From Hymenolepis diminuta (taxonomy: Eukaryota; Platyhelminthes; Cestoda; Cyclophyllidea; Hymenolepididae): a stretch of DNA of 64,000 nt. The notes below the pieces were generated by a model. That model did not search any database. It saw only the letters and a program-made list of their open reading frames with translations, and was not told where the DNA came from. Shown here in pieces: positions 23,709 through 37,400 of this stretch. The position numbers and the translations under genes were made by a program. The stretch covers positions 526,698-590,697 of the forward strand of contig CAADRB010000032.1 of NCBI GenBank assembly GCA_900708905.1, read 5' to 3'. How positions within the stretch are numbered: position 1 is the stretch's first letter; each line of letters opens with the position of its first letter.

Positions 23709-25460
23709 ACTTTCTAAGTGGAATAAAGTTCATATCCTGGATACCGTTCTTTCAGTTTGTGCAGCAAGGAAAATTTAACCAAGAGATTTCATTTCGGGAA
23801 GTCTTTGTTATAGACAATGGCTATAATGATGCACAAGAAAGGTCACCAGCGCATCTCGTCAGCATGATTTCTCCACTTTCGATTTTTTTCGGAAAATGAA
23901 ATGTTTGCGAAGTAGATAGGGAAGTGGGAGCTATTACTGACTTTCATTAAAAAATCGGGGACAATTTAATCCACTGCAATTAATATAAACATCCTCCAAT
24001 GGAAATTAGCAGTCTCTCTACGAAATAACTCGGCATTTGGCAGAAACGATTTCCTATGAGTTCCACCTTGTGTTCATTATTAATTTATTATTCTTTCATA
24101 TCTGTTAAACTTGAAATTAGCGAAATGTTTGCTATATATATATGCGATTCAAACATAAATTTAATAGCTTACGAAGTGTCTTTCTTTCTTTTGGGCGTTT
24201 CTTCTTAGCAGTAGCTCATTCCTAATTTTTACTCTTAACATTACTTAATACATTGTAACATTTATTTCAACTCTTCTTTGTGTGTTATTTGTGCATTGGT
24301 CACCATGCACGTCTGCCATGTTATAGTTTACTGATTCTATTCACATCCGCGCAAACCCAGTGAGTGGATTGGTCAGTCGGCCTGTTTAAGTCTGACTAGT
24401 GTGTAGATTGGCAGAATGCGAGTTTCTCAACGGGCAGGATTCATGATGCCGCTCTCTGCTCAAGATGAGTATTGGAAAGAGCTTTCCTAAATGAATTTTG
24501 GAACTATAAACCTATCATTACAAGCCGAAGTATAAAATTAAGGACATTTGATTGCGTACGGCTACACTGATATTTCCTTATAACTCTACCGCTAATCTTC
24601 ATGCACTCTATTCTGTTGTGACATTGAAAATTTGTACATTACGGAAGAGTACACATGGTAGGATATCAAATGCTTGAATTAGTATACCTAACTACTATCT
24701 TCTTAAGCACCTTCAGAATACGTTTGCGCGTGTTGTCTGCTTTTGCAAAAGAAAATCTGCGTTAACAAACTGGTTCTAATTTGTTTGAGGCAACAGGTGA
24801 GCCTACGTTTTGAAGTGCGAAAGTGTGAACATTGGAGGATGACAAGTCTCTCTATTCATGCTTACTTGTTAAAAGCTGAGATTTACTGTTTCAAAAATTG
24901 TGAACATTCTTTTTTTCATATTTTTCCTTATAATGGCAAACAAGATCATAGCACAACTAGGCCCAACGCAAATTAATCTAAAGGTCGCAAAAATGGATCA
25001 AATATCACTAAAAATAGCTTAAATTGAAGGGTTTCATCAAAATACTATTCTAAATTTGACCTCCATGTTATCAATAAGTAGGTCGAGTGATTCTTCCGTA
25101 TTGAAAAAAGCCTACAAGCATCGGAATACATCTCTTAAATAATAATGGTAAAGGCAAAAGGGATGAAGAAAAAGTTTTCATATTTCACCGCTGTATAAAT
25201 ATTCTAAGATGAAATGTTTTGAGATAGATTGAAGTTAGAATAAGATTTTCAGAGTCAATAAACCTTAATTTGCCAAAATAAAACCTGAATGCTATCGATA
25301 ATAAATAAATATACTTTCACCATTGCTAACTTTGGAATATATTTTCAACATTATAATGAATTTAAACCAGCTCTAATTCAAGGTCGTTGAAGCCTGTAAT
25401 TTTTCCGGTTCATTCCTATTGGTCTTCTGCACTTTCGTCAATGTGCATTTGGGTGAAGGA
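23709..25460. other. Upstream region of prominin gene with a SINE copy
   Basis: AT-rich. A + SINE-like copy lies at 24285-24515. No coding exon was recognised, and no clear core promoter was identified for the prominin gene. Confidence 0.5.
24285..24515 (+). repeat. SINE-like repeat (plus orientation)
   Basis: Blocks: gtgcattggtcaccatgcac, gtctgccatgt, tgattctattcacatccgcg, caaacccagtgagtggattg, tgcgagtttctcaacgggca and the tail gatgagtattggaaagagct ttcctaaatga. Nearly full length. Confidence 0.65.
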
Positions 25461-25476
25461 ATCTCTTCTGTTGTAG
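25461..25476 (+). promoter_or_regulatory. Splice acceptor 19 nt before the prominin ATG
   Basis: atctcttctgttgtag is a good acceptor, and the ATG follows at 25496. As in the TALPID3-like gene, the first coding exon seems to be joined to an upstream non-coding exon or to a trans-spliced leader. Confidence 0.45.
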
Positions 25477-25495
25477 CCCATTTTTTCTTGCCGAT

Positions 25496-28400
25496 ATGTC
25501 TTCTTTGTGTTACAAACAGCTATTAAAAATTGCAATTTTTGTTGTTTTCTTATTACAAATTGCAAATGCAAACAACACAGCTACTACAGTCCAGCTACGA
25601 AAAAGTGTTCAGTTTTCCTACGACGGAGCTTATTTATTCCTGGATTTAATAAGGGGCAATGTGTCTAGGAGAGCTACTGGTGAAATGCTCGAAGTTATTA
25701 TAGGTATATGAAACTTGTCTGCCTTATGCGTTATATAGATTTGAAAAATCATAGATACCCAACGATCTTGCTAACTGCGGTACGTTTACTTCAAGTACCA
25801 TTAATAATAAATTTTACAGGTATTCAAACATTTCCCTGGGTATATGGGGTGTTTGATCTTCGGCGTTCTATTCGCCATGCTAGTTCCAATGGTTGGAATT
25901 TTCTTTTGTTGTATTCGGTGCTGTGGTCGATGCGGTGGTCGTCTAACCCCAATGGACAGAAAAGCAGATCCCTATCGAAGAGTTTGTTATACAATTACAC
26001 TGGCTTTACTAATCACTATTCAATTGTAAGTGTTCGGGTTTATATTTCATTTCTCATTAGAGCTGCCATTGTGTTGTGCTTCATTAACTATCAGCTATAT
26101 TATGAGAGTCTAACTAGCAAAGATCCTTCAATTGGAGCGATCCCACAGTTCGAAATAAGCTCAAGAGAGTTTCAAAATGGAATGACTGAAGTTTTGAATG
26201 TATGTTTTTTTGTTTATATCAAGATAAATTCTTATATTCGAGTAGGCTGCAAAGAACTCCTCCTCCGTGGATTTAGTGGCTCAAAAGCAACGATTTGATG
26301 CAGTCTTCGATGGTAAATCTAAAAATTTCGTCCGATTTTAATTTCTCCCTCCCCTTTCCAGTTGGTCTAAGTGATTTTCAGCGTGATTTTGTGGATAATT
26401 CAAGTGCAGCCGCTGTTATGAAAGAAAAGGAAACATTACAGCAAGGTTAGTGATCTTTTTTGGTTTTATCGTTAGAATTGTAACTTTGTTATTGTCCAAT
26501 TGTGTGGTATAAGGCCTACCTTTGATTATAATTTATCTAAATAAGATAGTTCAAATAAATAATGGGAATATTAGATAAATTATTCCAAGGGACAAATAGA
26601 ACCCTTGTTCGTTTCCGTTTTATTTCATTTTAAACTTTCAACTTTTCGTTCAGTTAAATTTGCGCAATATATTGCAGCAAATCGTAACATTTTAGATTCT
26701 GAACTTAATAAGTTGACCTCGAATTCTTGACTTGAACGTTTACCCTAAGAGTTCAGTAATTTGCTATTTGTTTGTTTTATTCACTAGACACATGTTCGAG
26801 GGAATGGCTAACCGCAATTTATAGGTATAACTTGTAAGGGGGGCGGCAAACTTTTTTTGTCGCCAGAGCATCTTTGTAGATGAGTTTGTGAGGTAACGGA
26901 TAGGGGATTCTTGAGTGGACATTTATAAATTAACACATTTGGGTGACGGCAAGAAGAAGAATTAGCATAAATGCTAACAGAAACATTACGGTGCACCACA
27001 ATTTCACATCCCAAGTCAGTATTTTTCAGAGTTAATCAACCAGTCATGCCCATACATAATAATATCAAACTATTAATAGCTAAGTTATTTTGATTCCGCT
27101 TTTTATTTCTTTTTCTGATGTGTACAGATTTCCTGCTGATTTCACCAATATATTTTTCTTTTTTGTTATTACCCATCGTAAAAAAAAAACAACTAAATAG
27201 TGAGAATACAAGATTGTACTAACAAATAGTGGGGAAGGTTGATAAGTTGATAAGGATAGAAGTCTGCAAAACTGCGGAGTGTCTATATAATCTCTGAATT
27301 TACTTTTCTTATGTAGAATTAATTAGAATCCCACTTGTTTTCGTCTTGTCAATTTTTGTACAATGCATAAAGGCTTTAGATCATTTCAGAAAATTCTGAC
27401 ATAAATTCCCGAATTTCAGTATTTGATCCCTAGGTTTCTGACTTGATCGTTTGCCATTTATTCGTTGTATACACTGGGTACATGTTCGATGCTCACTCAG
27501 GGGAATGACCAACCGCAGTGTTAATAGAGAGGATGGTAGAATTCTATTTTTTTTTACTAGAGGCTTCAGAACGTTACCTCTGCCCATGATGAGGAATAGA
27601 AAAATGCATTCCTATATGAATTTGTTTTTTTCCTATAAATGCACATTGGTGGCGCAGTGGTTAATGCCCTCATTTGCGAAATCGGAAGTCACATGTTCGA
27701 TGCTTATCGGTGAACATCCGATGAGCGGAATGACCAATCGCACTAGCGTAGTCTAATAGAGAGAATCGAGTTTCTCATTGGGGAGGCTCCATATTACTAC
27801 TCCTCTCTCCAAGATGAGAGATGGACTTTTGTGATTAGAAGATACTTGAATAAATATTAACTAAATTATGTTACAGTGGCCGTACGCCACGGTTCTTTAT
27901 TCCAAGTCCGAAAACTGTTAACCTGTATTATTAAATTAAGGAGTCAACCATGTCCTTGCAGGTAGATATTTTCTGATAACTTAGGAGCAATAAATTAACG
28001 TTTGTTTTGATTTCGTCCTTTTTAGTGGTGTACAGATTCGCTGCTGGTTCTCGGGATTCGAATTCCATGAAGGACTTTATTTCATTGTTGAAAAAAGTTG
28101 AAATGGAATTACCTTTCATTAAGACAAACATCTCCGACATTCTCAACACCGAGTGCACTGTCAATCAGTTGAGCGCTTGCCGAGAACTTCGCTTCACCAC
28201 GGACAATGATCTCAAAGTGGCCTATACTATGGATCAGGTATTTCATATTGTTTTATTGATTGATCGACTTGATTAAGTAACTTTTTTGGGCAATTTTATT
28301 ATATTTTCTCTAATCAACACCAAATGATCACCTATTGCATGTATCGAAAGCCGTGTTAGACAGATATATTACATTAAATTAAATAACATCGATGCTGAGG

Positions 28401-31400
28401 TGTACAGATTTCTCTTAGTCTTCTGTGGTAATTGGTGTCACATTTTCCTTAAGAACCTTTGAATCTACTTTGATATTATTTTTGGAGGTTTTCATGTAGA
28501 AAATAGCCCCGAACATCAGTTCTTAATAGTTAAATATTTGCATTCATGTATACTTTTATAATCGCATACCATTTCTAATTTGTTTAATAAAAGAAATTTA
28601 TGTATGGAACCGCTTAAGCTGAAAAGGCTAGGTAGTTTTACTTTTCCCACCTTCATAGCTAGATGGCGGTTAGTTGGTGTAAACTAAGTATTGTTTTTCA
28701 ACTAACTCCAAGTATTTGTAGTGGACTTGGTTATTCAAATTTGGATATTATGCTTACAGTTTTATTCGAAAAAGAGTTTTTTTTGCATTCGTACTGTTTC
28801 AAGTGATCCGTCAGCTTTAATTTAAAGGGAGAAATGTGTTCTTTCCTTGACTAGAATGCTGATTATTATTTTCAATCTGTTAATGATAGGTATTTGCCTC
28901 TACTCAAACAAATAGCATCATTGTACTCCCCTGATAAGAAATTTGAATCCTGCCATCCCCTCCTCTTAGCTAGATGTAAACATCACAGTTGGCCATTTGA
29001 ATCATGGGATTTAAATCAGTGAGTATGGAACCTTCGATGTCTGACGTGACTGACTTGTATGAAAATATTGATACTCATGGTAGTGGTTACTAATTTGAAT
29101 CAACTTACCGGATAGTTCAAACCCCCTATCAGAGTATTCAGAATCAGGAATAATCAATTGATGTGTCTAATACTGAGCAGTTACGAATCAATAAGGAGGT
29201 TATCCGCTGTTGCGGCATAAGATTAGAGCCTTTTACTGCCTCTAGGGTGCCTCCATTTTGAGCTACTAGCAATTAAACCCAGGGTGGTTGCAAATTCGAC
29301 CACCTTCTGCCGTTCTATTGCCAACCCCATCGTACCCAAATGCCAAAAGACTGAGGTGTGCCTGAATATGTCTATTCAAGTAAGGTACAAAGCAGGCTGT
29401 TTTGAGGGTCAGTTTCATAGTTTTAACAGACGAGAAAGGGAGGCCCTAGGACATACTCTGTGCCCTACATACAAGACAGGATACAAAATTCTTATCAATT
29501 CGAGAGATCGCCGCATATGATGAGTGAAACATCGCTGACTTGCATAATCCGTGGATTGTCTTGGTCATCGTTTTTTTAAGTACCGAATTGTCACCAAACG
29601 GGCTAATTAAATCTGATCGCTTTTCTTTCATTCCTTTAAATATATCCAATTTTTCATTTGTCACCATCCCCTCGAGATAATTATTAACTTAAGTGAATTT
29701 TTTATCAATGAACGGATCTCTTATCGGGTCAATTTCAAATTCATTCTTTTCATTGGCTTTAATACGATGCTGATCTTGGTTATGAAATTTAAATGCACCA
29801 TCTTCCGCCATCAAGGCAGTTTATTTGGTTTGATCATTGGATGTGGGGATTTATTCATTAAATTCCCCTCTATGCTTATTTATTATCAGTCCAGCAAGAT
29901 AGTTTCTTTTGACAACCTTTGTGGTGATAATTGTAATTATTCCTCATTTTTTACGGCTATTATACGTTATATTTGCCGAACAAGCGGATGCATAGATTTA
30001 AAATCTTTACTTTGATTTTTAATTTTGAAAACGTTTTCAAGTAATTGAATGCACTTTTCCTAAAGGCACTAGACGGGAAGATTAGTATTCTTAATCTGCC
30101 GCAGATTGGTGATATTGGTGAAGGTTTAACCACTCTGTTGAAAGACTCATTTTGCAAGCTAGATCACCTGCTTTACTTTTGGTTTGCAGTTTAATTTTAC
30201 TGACATAGTCGGGTTATATTGTAGGTTTATCGATTATTCCAGTAGCTTTTCCCTTATTTCTTTTGAGATTATTTGAAGCTGAAAGATACTAAAAAATTTG
30301 TTTTTGCACAAAAGTTTTTCATTACCCCATCTCGTCTTATTGCTAGTACGTTTCTACTCATATCTTCCAAGTGAGAGGTTATCGCGCCGGTGTCAATCGA
30401 TTCGAGTTTCGCGTAACTTTCCCAATATAACGTTTCCCATCAACTAGTTCCGTCAGTCTATTATAAATTCAGACGTAACCTAGTATTTGGACACAAATCT
30501 ACCATAAGTTTTGCTACGAAAACCTCTATTTGTATTGTATTGTTGTCTGCCATTCTTCGAATTTCAAATAAATAAGAAACTGCCTAAAATTGAGAATCAT
30601 TGCTAAAGGAAAAATGATTTTAGATTTTGATTATGGTAATAAATCTGCGCAGTGTCAGATAAGAGCTTTGTAGGATGAGGGCCGGGTGGTATTAAAGAAT
30701 ATGGTCAGAGTATCAAAAGCCTCTTACCTCATTTAAAATCTGTAACAATAAGATTGCCCAGTGCTTTACGTACTGGATAGCAGTTCACTGCATCAAATTT
30801 GAAATTGTGGTTTTCTCTCCAATGGTCGCTATGTGAATTCATGTTCATGAGGCTTGCAGCTTAATGGTTGCCATTTATTATTACTCACAATAAAACAAAA
30901 AAAATACTATTTTTAATTGCAGGAAGCAACTGAAATCGGTTAACAGAGAGGCCGACAGATGGTAAGGGGAGGGGTTAAAATAATTGCTGAAAGCAACGTC
31001 AAGGTATCAAATATTAATGCCTTATTTAATTTTTGGATTCGGGTTGTATGGTATTTACTAGCTGGGCAGTTCACATTCCAAAATTCAATTTTCATGATTA
31101 GTCTCTTAAATTGCAGCAAGTGCTTGTCTACGATGTTCGGTGCTTATTGACCGGTTTTGTTAATCAAGAAGGATCGGCCTTACCACCTCAATTCGTTTAT
31201 TCTTCTTATCTTAAGTGATAATCAGCAGCTTAGGATTTTAAGAGCAGAAATAAGATAGCTTATTGATAGATTAATTGAATAGTTATCCTTGCAATCCCAC
31301 TAAATTTACTTCTGCTAGGTAGGATCAGTTAGCATGTTCTTTTAAAGTTATTGTAATATCATTTTTCCTTTTAGGATCTGATCCACCACCAAGACATATG

Positions 31401-34400
31401 AATTCATTTGAGTTAATTAAATTCACTGCAATTTTTTCAAGCAATTATTGTTTTTTTTACATTTCAGTTCCAAACGAAAGATATAACTGCCTTCCTACAA
31501 ATTCTCGAAAATGTACAGAACAAAGTGAAGGAGTTAGACGAAGTAAGTTCTCCTTTTTGATTCAAGATCAAGTTGTAAACCAATTAACGAAAATGTCGGC
31601 GGTGGTGGTTTTTACTTGTCGCCGTGTTGCCATGTTCTGTTCAGTTGTCTCTTTTTTCTATCATTCGGTGTGAATTTCCTTGTTCTGTTGCAAACAGCTT
31701 GTGCCACGCTCATTGCTCTGGAGTACATTGAGTGCATAGAACTTACCATATTTACCCATCTTGTTTATCTACAAATATAAATTTTTATTGGACTTCTCTA
31801 TATCCCTTTTTCCTCTACAGTTTGATGACCCTCTTCTGAAAATGAAGGAGAATGTAAAGAAGGCAATCCAACCGATTCTCGATGGTATGTGATATCCCGT
31901 CTTGTATTTTTCGTATTGTTTAAGCCAAATAATAACTTTACTAGATATTGGTTTAATCCTCAGATTTTTTTTATGGTTTTGGTAAGTTATAATTAAAGTC
32001 TCCAGCGGATTTACTTTTGGTACCCTCTCCCCACCTGCTTGTGCTTATCAACGTTCGGTTAATTCAAGTGTTTGACCACCGAACCATTCGATTTATCGAG
32101 TTGGTTTTAAAAATTCAAGGATATTTAAACAGCCGTCTTCAATTAAGATACTATAGTGTGTACTCATCTATTGATAATTTTTTGGAGAAAGGGGGGGGGA
32201 GCGTACGCGATTCTGAAGTTGAATAAAAACACATTTCCTCATACATGGGATGAGGAATGAGCAGACCAAAAAAGCCAAAGTTTCTTTCTCTTCCACTAAA
32301 AACATGATCTTATTTCTGTGCATTGGGTTGCAAGGCTACTTTTATATAGGGGGTAATTATTGCCATCGGAGTCAGCATGTAGTAACTAATAGTAAAACTT
32401 TAATAGTTCCCAAGCTCATTTAGAAAGCGTTTTCCGACACCCATCTTAGGTAGGGATTGTTATTGAGCCTCCTTGATGAGGAACTCGATTTCTGCCACAC
32501 TATATTACTTAAATTTGACCAATGCAGTTAGCCATTCCGCTCACTGGGTCTGCGCCGACGGGAATCAAACTCGTGACCTCTGACTTGGCAAACATGAACA
32601 GTAATGGTCAGCATGTAATTATTATTATTATCCAAATAACTTGCAAGTTTTATTCATAGGAAAGCATCCGATTAAGGAGAACAGTAAACACTTCCAACAA
32701 GGTATGAAATGAAGAAGGAGAAGGTCAAGAAGAAGCATGTAATGGAGTCGGGACATTGAGAGTCTTACTTTGTTTGATTCATTGAAGCATTGTGTTTTCT
32801 ATATATTATAAGGGGTATAAATCACTTTCTAGTGCCCAAATGTTAAAATTTTATATATTAACTAGTCATGCCGTCTCATTTTATTTGTATCTTTTTACGG
32901 ACAAGGGATTAGCAGTATTTTTCACGTAGCACATAGGTTCTGAAATATTCGACACGATTTTTCGATTATATTAACAAAGACAGAACCAGTAGTGCTAATC
33001 ATAAACATGGTTAATACGCATAGAGTTTATCCTTATGGTTGATCGCAATAAAACCACAATATCACCTTCGTCTTATTACTTGACTCCTCCTCGAATGTAT
33101 GTAGAGCACTGCCTGTTACCATCCTCAAACAATTTGAGTAGCCGTATTATTCTACTTTTTGGTACAAATGCTTACTTTCAATTCTTCTCTGTTCTGCTTT
33201 TCGATCAGTAGTTCTAGTTTAAAAGCTTTTGAGTGTTGGTAATTCCCACTCATGTAATGCAGTCAGTCGGCCATCAATTCACTACTGATGGTGGTTATTT
33301 GTGGAATGAATCACCTCACGCCTGCGGTCATTAAATAAATCACATCTAGTAGTATAGATGTCAATTTCAATGTCTACCCAGCCCCCTCAACGCAAATGAA
33401 TCACACTCTTTGCCATCCTTAAAGTTGCCTTATTACTCCCTGTGAGGTCAATCTATAACTCCCCTTTTTCTTTCAGATGCCTGGAATGACCTTTCCAATT
33501 CCCCCAAAACGCGGGAGGATCTAGTCAAAAGCCTTCAAGGTTTTGCAGACTATATCAAATCATTTCTGTCTGGGTTAGATGAACTCCTCATTAATTACAC
33601 ATCGTCAGAGAAACCGTTATTTCAGTAAGTTGCGTTTGCAATTTATTGTTTACCATCCATGACAAACTCAAAAAGAAAGATTACAATTGTTTATTTATCA
33701 TGATTCAGCAGCTAACTGGGTAAAGCTAGCTAAATAGTTTGAACAGATTGGGAGAATGAAGGAAAGTGGGCTTCTCAAAAACCGGAAATAAAGCATCCCA
33801 CTTCATATAGGCTTTGAATATCTTCTGATTGCATTTATAAATTTTAATCTCATTCTTTAGTCCAATAGTTGCAGTCTGTGCCAGAGTTATGAGTTGGACA
33901 GATAGATGCATAATATTACATTTGCTTTTCAATCATCTTTTTGTCCCCATTCGTTCTTAAGATCCTGGTTTGAGATTTTTAAGTGCGTTAAGTTCTGTTG
34001 AAGCTTGGAAGACTGGTTGAAGATGTTTTTCAAGAACAGGGATGCACATGCGTATCTATTTTTGTAATCACGTATTTCACAAACCAAAACCCCATGTATA
34101 CCAATATGTGCTGGTCAAGGAGAGATGGGGCTTTGCTTATGTCAACTTAGTCAGTAACATACTGAATGAATTTTAAGAAATTCGTAGACAGGTTTTATTA
34201 CTGTGGGTCAGGTCGTCTTTCAAATTGCCTCTCCGATCTATCTACTTGATTAAGATTTATGCCTAATTCCACGTCTCCCCCTTCCCTCCAATCGTATTTT
34301 TCTTATTCTCTAAAGAGAAAAGATCGTTTTTTTGTGACACCATTTTATTACAATCTTGTCTCTATTTCACTCAATGATCGTTGAATGGAAGTTCTATAGA

Positions 34401-37400
34401 GTTGGAGGAAGGGAAGGTGAGCAGATGAGTTGAGTCGCTAGCCGAACTCTCAAACTTAAAAAAACAGGATAGCTAAATGCATGATTTATTATAGAGTGCA
34501 GGAATACTACTACCGTACAGAAAGCGAAAATATGGCGAATTATGATACGTAGTTTAGATTTATGGTCAGTTATTAGGCATGTAATCCTGTTTAAACACTA
34601 TCAACAGATTTATTGCTAGGTAGGGTTTAACTTCAAGTTTATCATGGTGTCAATCGAATACCGTATCTGTGATAACGCATCGTGTTCACCTATCTATTAG
34701 CTTAGATTTTAATCACTACTTAAGATTGGTGCTAAATTGCCCACTCATTAGAAACGGGCACTAATTTGGTGTCCTTGGTGATAATACTTTATGCGAATAA
34801 GATTGATTTCCAGTCTGGAGTTGGGGTCGATTTTTTTCATCGAAATGCGAATTGCGCAGAAATGTCCTTGCTGCTAATGGGATATAATTCTGTCCTGGAA
34901 TGCCATCTGCGTAAAAAATTAATGTATTTATAACGTAATGGATAAGTACTGTGCAAGGGGGTTGTTTTTAATTCGTCTCACAGGTTAGTGTGTCTTAAAA
35001 CCGTTTTAACATGAGGAAGAAATCAAGTTTAGTAATTCTAAATTGTCAGATACGCTTGAATAGTTTTCATACTTCAATCCCCCAAATATTATTATTTCCC
35101 CTGCCAATACAGACTTACAAGATTTAATCATGAAAGAGTATCTGAACACGCGAAGTGGCAAGATACTCCAGTAAGGGATGAGATAGAGGGAGTAAATGGT
35201 AATACCATAGTGTCAAGATTCCTACTTGAATTCTGGAAGCTTTGAGCTATTCATTTTTTCATTAAGTAATATGAGTCATAGAGCTATATTTAAATTTTCA
35301 TAAGCCCAATTTCCATGATATGATATCTGGATTTTTGAGCGATTTCTTGTCCGTGATATTTAGGACTTATTATTGACAGTTGAATAGTTGGTCATGTCAA
35401 TTTCATTTATTTGTATCTTCTTACAGCCAAGAGCAGAGTTGATTTTAATGTATCAGCGTTCAAATACTTCCCTGATAATTAAACTGCACATTTAGTAGCC
35501 AGAATGTTAATTTATGTTGTTGAGTAGACTTTGGGAAAGGCCCGTTTTCCCAATAGATTATTAACTAGATTTATTGTTTTATAGTACCTTCCCACGCTAT
35601 TATGTATAGACTTTTTTCATAGAAAAAGATAAAATAGGTTTACATCACAGTCACAATCGTTAATCAAGTCTATGAGCGCTGTCAATCTTTCCTATACACT
35701 TTAAAAATCGGCCGATATATTTAAGGATGTGTTCAATCATTACTACTGATACCTATGTCCAATGTATTTCCTAAATTTTCCCACTAATGTAGCACTGTTC
35801 AAGTATTCCCATGAACAGAAAAAGTAAGTCTGCCATTTGAGTTCACTTCTTTATTAGTCTTGTAAAAAGCAAGGAGAAACTCCTGCTAATCCCTGCGTTA
35901 CCATAAGCAGACTGCATTTCAAATTTATCAATCCTTTGTCCTATTTTACGCTTCCCAAGACTCTAAAGGCAGGAATGAAAGGAGGTTTGATAGCAGAATA
36001 AGACATCCATACGTGTTCAATTTTATTATAATTCATAAGTTCCTGATAGAAGGCACAAATCAAATATTTTCTATGCTTTCTGGGGCAGAACAAAATTCTC
36101 TTTTTTTTTTCTAGTTCTGAGTTACTCTAACCGTAGCCTCAGTGGTCAACCTTGATCAAATTAACGGCCACATACCGTATACCAGTGGTGAAATAGCTTT
36201 ATATTGATTTTCATAGATCGTAAATCGGGCTCATGTGACATGATTTCTGTATAACATTCTCATTGAACACTTTCACTCAGTCATTCCTATTTCTACCTTG
36301 TAATTGGAGATATGATCTCAGGAAATACGTCTGTATTCCATTATCCTTGGAACACTGTGCAGGTGATTGAGAATCCGGTAAAATTGATATTCAGAATGTT
36401 AGTAATCCCTACTATCCATTAGAATAATGAGGTATTCTCCTGAATGAGAAATTGTTCTTGAAGGTAGAGTTTTAAATACTTTGTTTGGTTTTGTTGCATA
36501 CCGTTCAAATAACGCCATTATGCGATCTTTTACATATTAATTGTAAACTTTCCGGACTCATCCGGAGGTTTTCATATAATTTTAACTTCAAATTTTTGTA
36601 AGACATACAAACTCGTATCAGCATTTGTTATAGGTTGAGATTGTTTTTAAGGAGTTAAGAATATTTCAGGTAATTGCTATCCGGACTTCGTTTGTGATTC
36701 AACCTTTCTAGGGTATACGAGATAAGAATTGGGGCATTTACATTCTTTGGAATTTATCCCATTATGATCCAATCTAGTTTTTCTGTCTATATGGACGAAC
36801 CATGCTGATGTTTCTCCGGAACTTATTTCCTTCTTATTTTAGAATGCATTTGCTATTTTAAATCGGCCCTGAAGAGCTGATTTATAGAGACGATATACTT
36901 TAGAATGAGAGGTAAACTAGTGCACATGCTTGACCAGTTAGGTCAAACTGACTCAGTGAATGAACAGCATCAGTTTTCCTGTATTTGGGTGTAGTTTAAA
37001 TTACTTAATCGCTGGTCATGAGCGACACATTCTCTAGAGACGAATCAAATAGCAAGACCGCGTTGATTTATGGTAGCAAATATTAAGGAAAGAGGTGAGA
37101 ATCTTTATGAAATAATTGAAGGAATAAAGACGAAAATTTTAATCGAAGATAATTTTGTGCATCGTTTTACCACAGATTCAATAGCATTTCACTTTTCTCC
37201 ATTTTAGAGGTGGAAACGAGGTCTTTCTCTACAGTGGCTTCGCCTTCCTTTGCCTCCCCGCATTCATTATTCTCCTCTTTTACCTTGGTCTCTCCTTCGG
37301 GGTCTGCGGTGATCGTCCACACGAGGAGGCTAGCTTCTGCAATCGCGGTGTTGGTGCCAATTTCCTTCTCTCGTAAGTTTAATCGCTGTTACACTTTCTC

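Larger units (their letters stand above)
26446..28025 (+). other. Prominin intron with SINE fragments
   Basis: Phase-1 intron. It holds a SINE-like fragment near 26785-26900 and two more complete copies at 27460-27600 and 27640-27850. No additional exon found. Confidence 0.55.

Noticed and set aside
22810..23899. Long open frames of 240-341 codons across 22998-23708
   Set aside because: They are created by the N block; only short flanks are real sequence.
25708..26298. 196-codon + frame overlapping the first prominin exons
   Set aside because: It reads through micro-introns in a different frame from the membrane segments; the spliced frame gives the prominin motifs.
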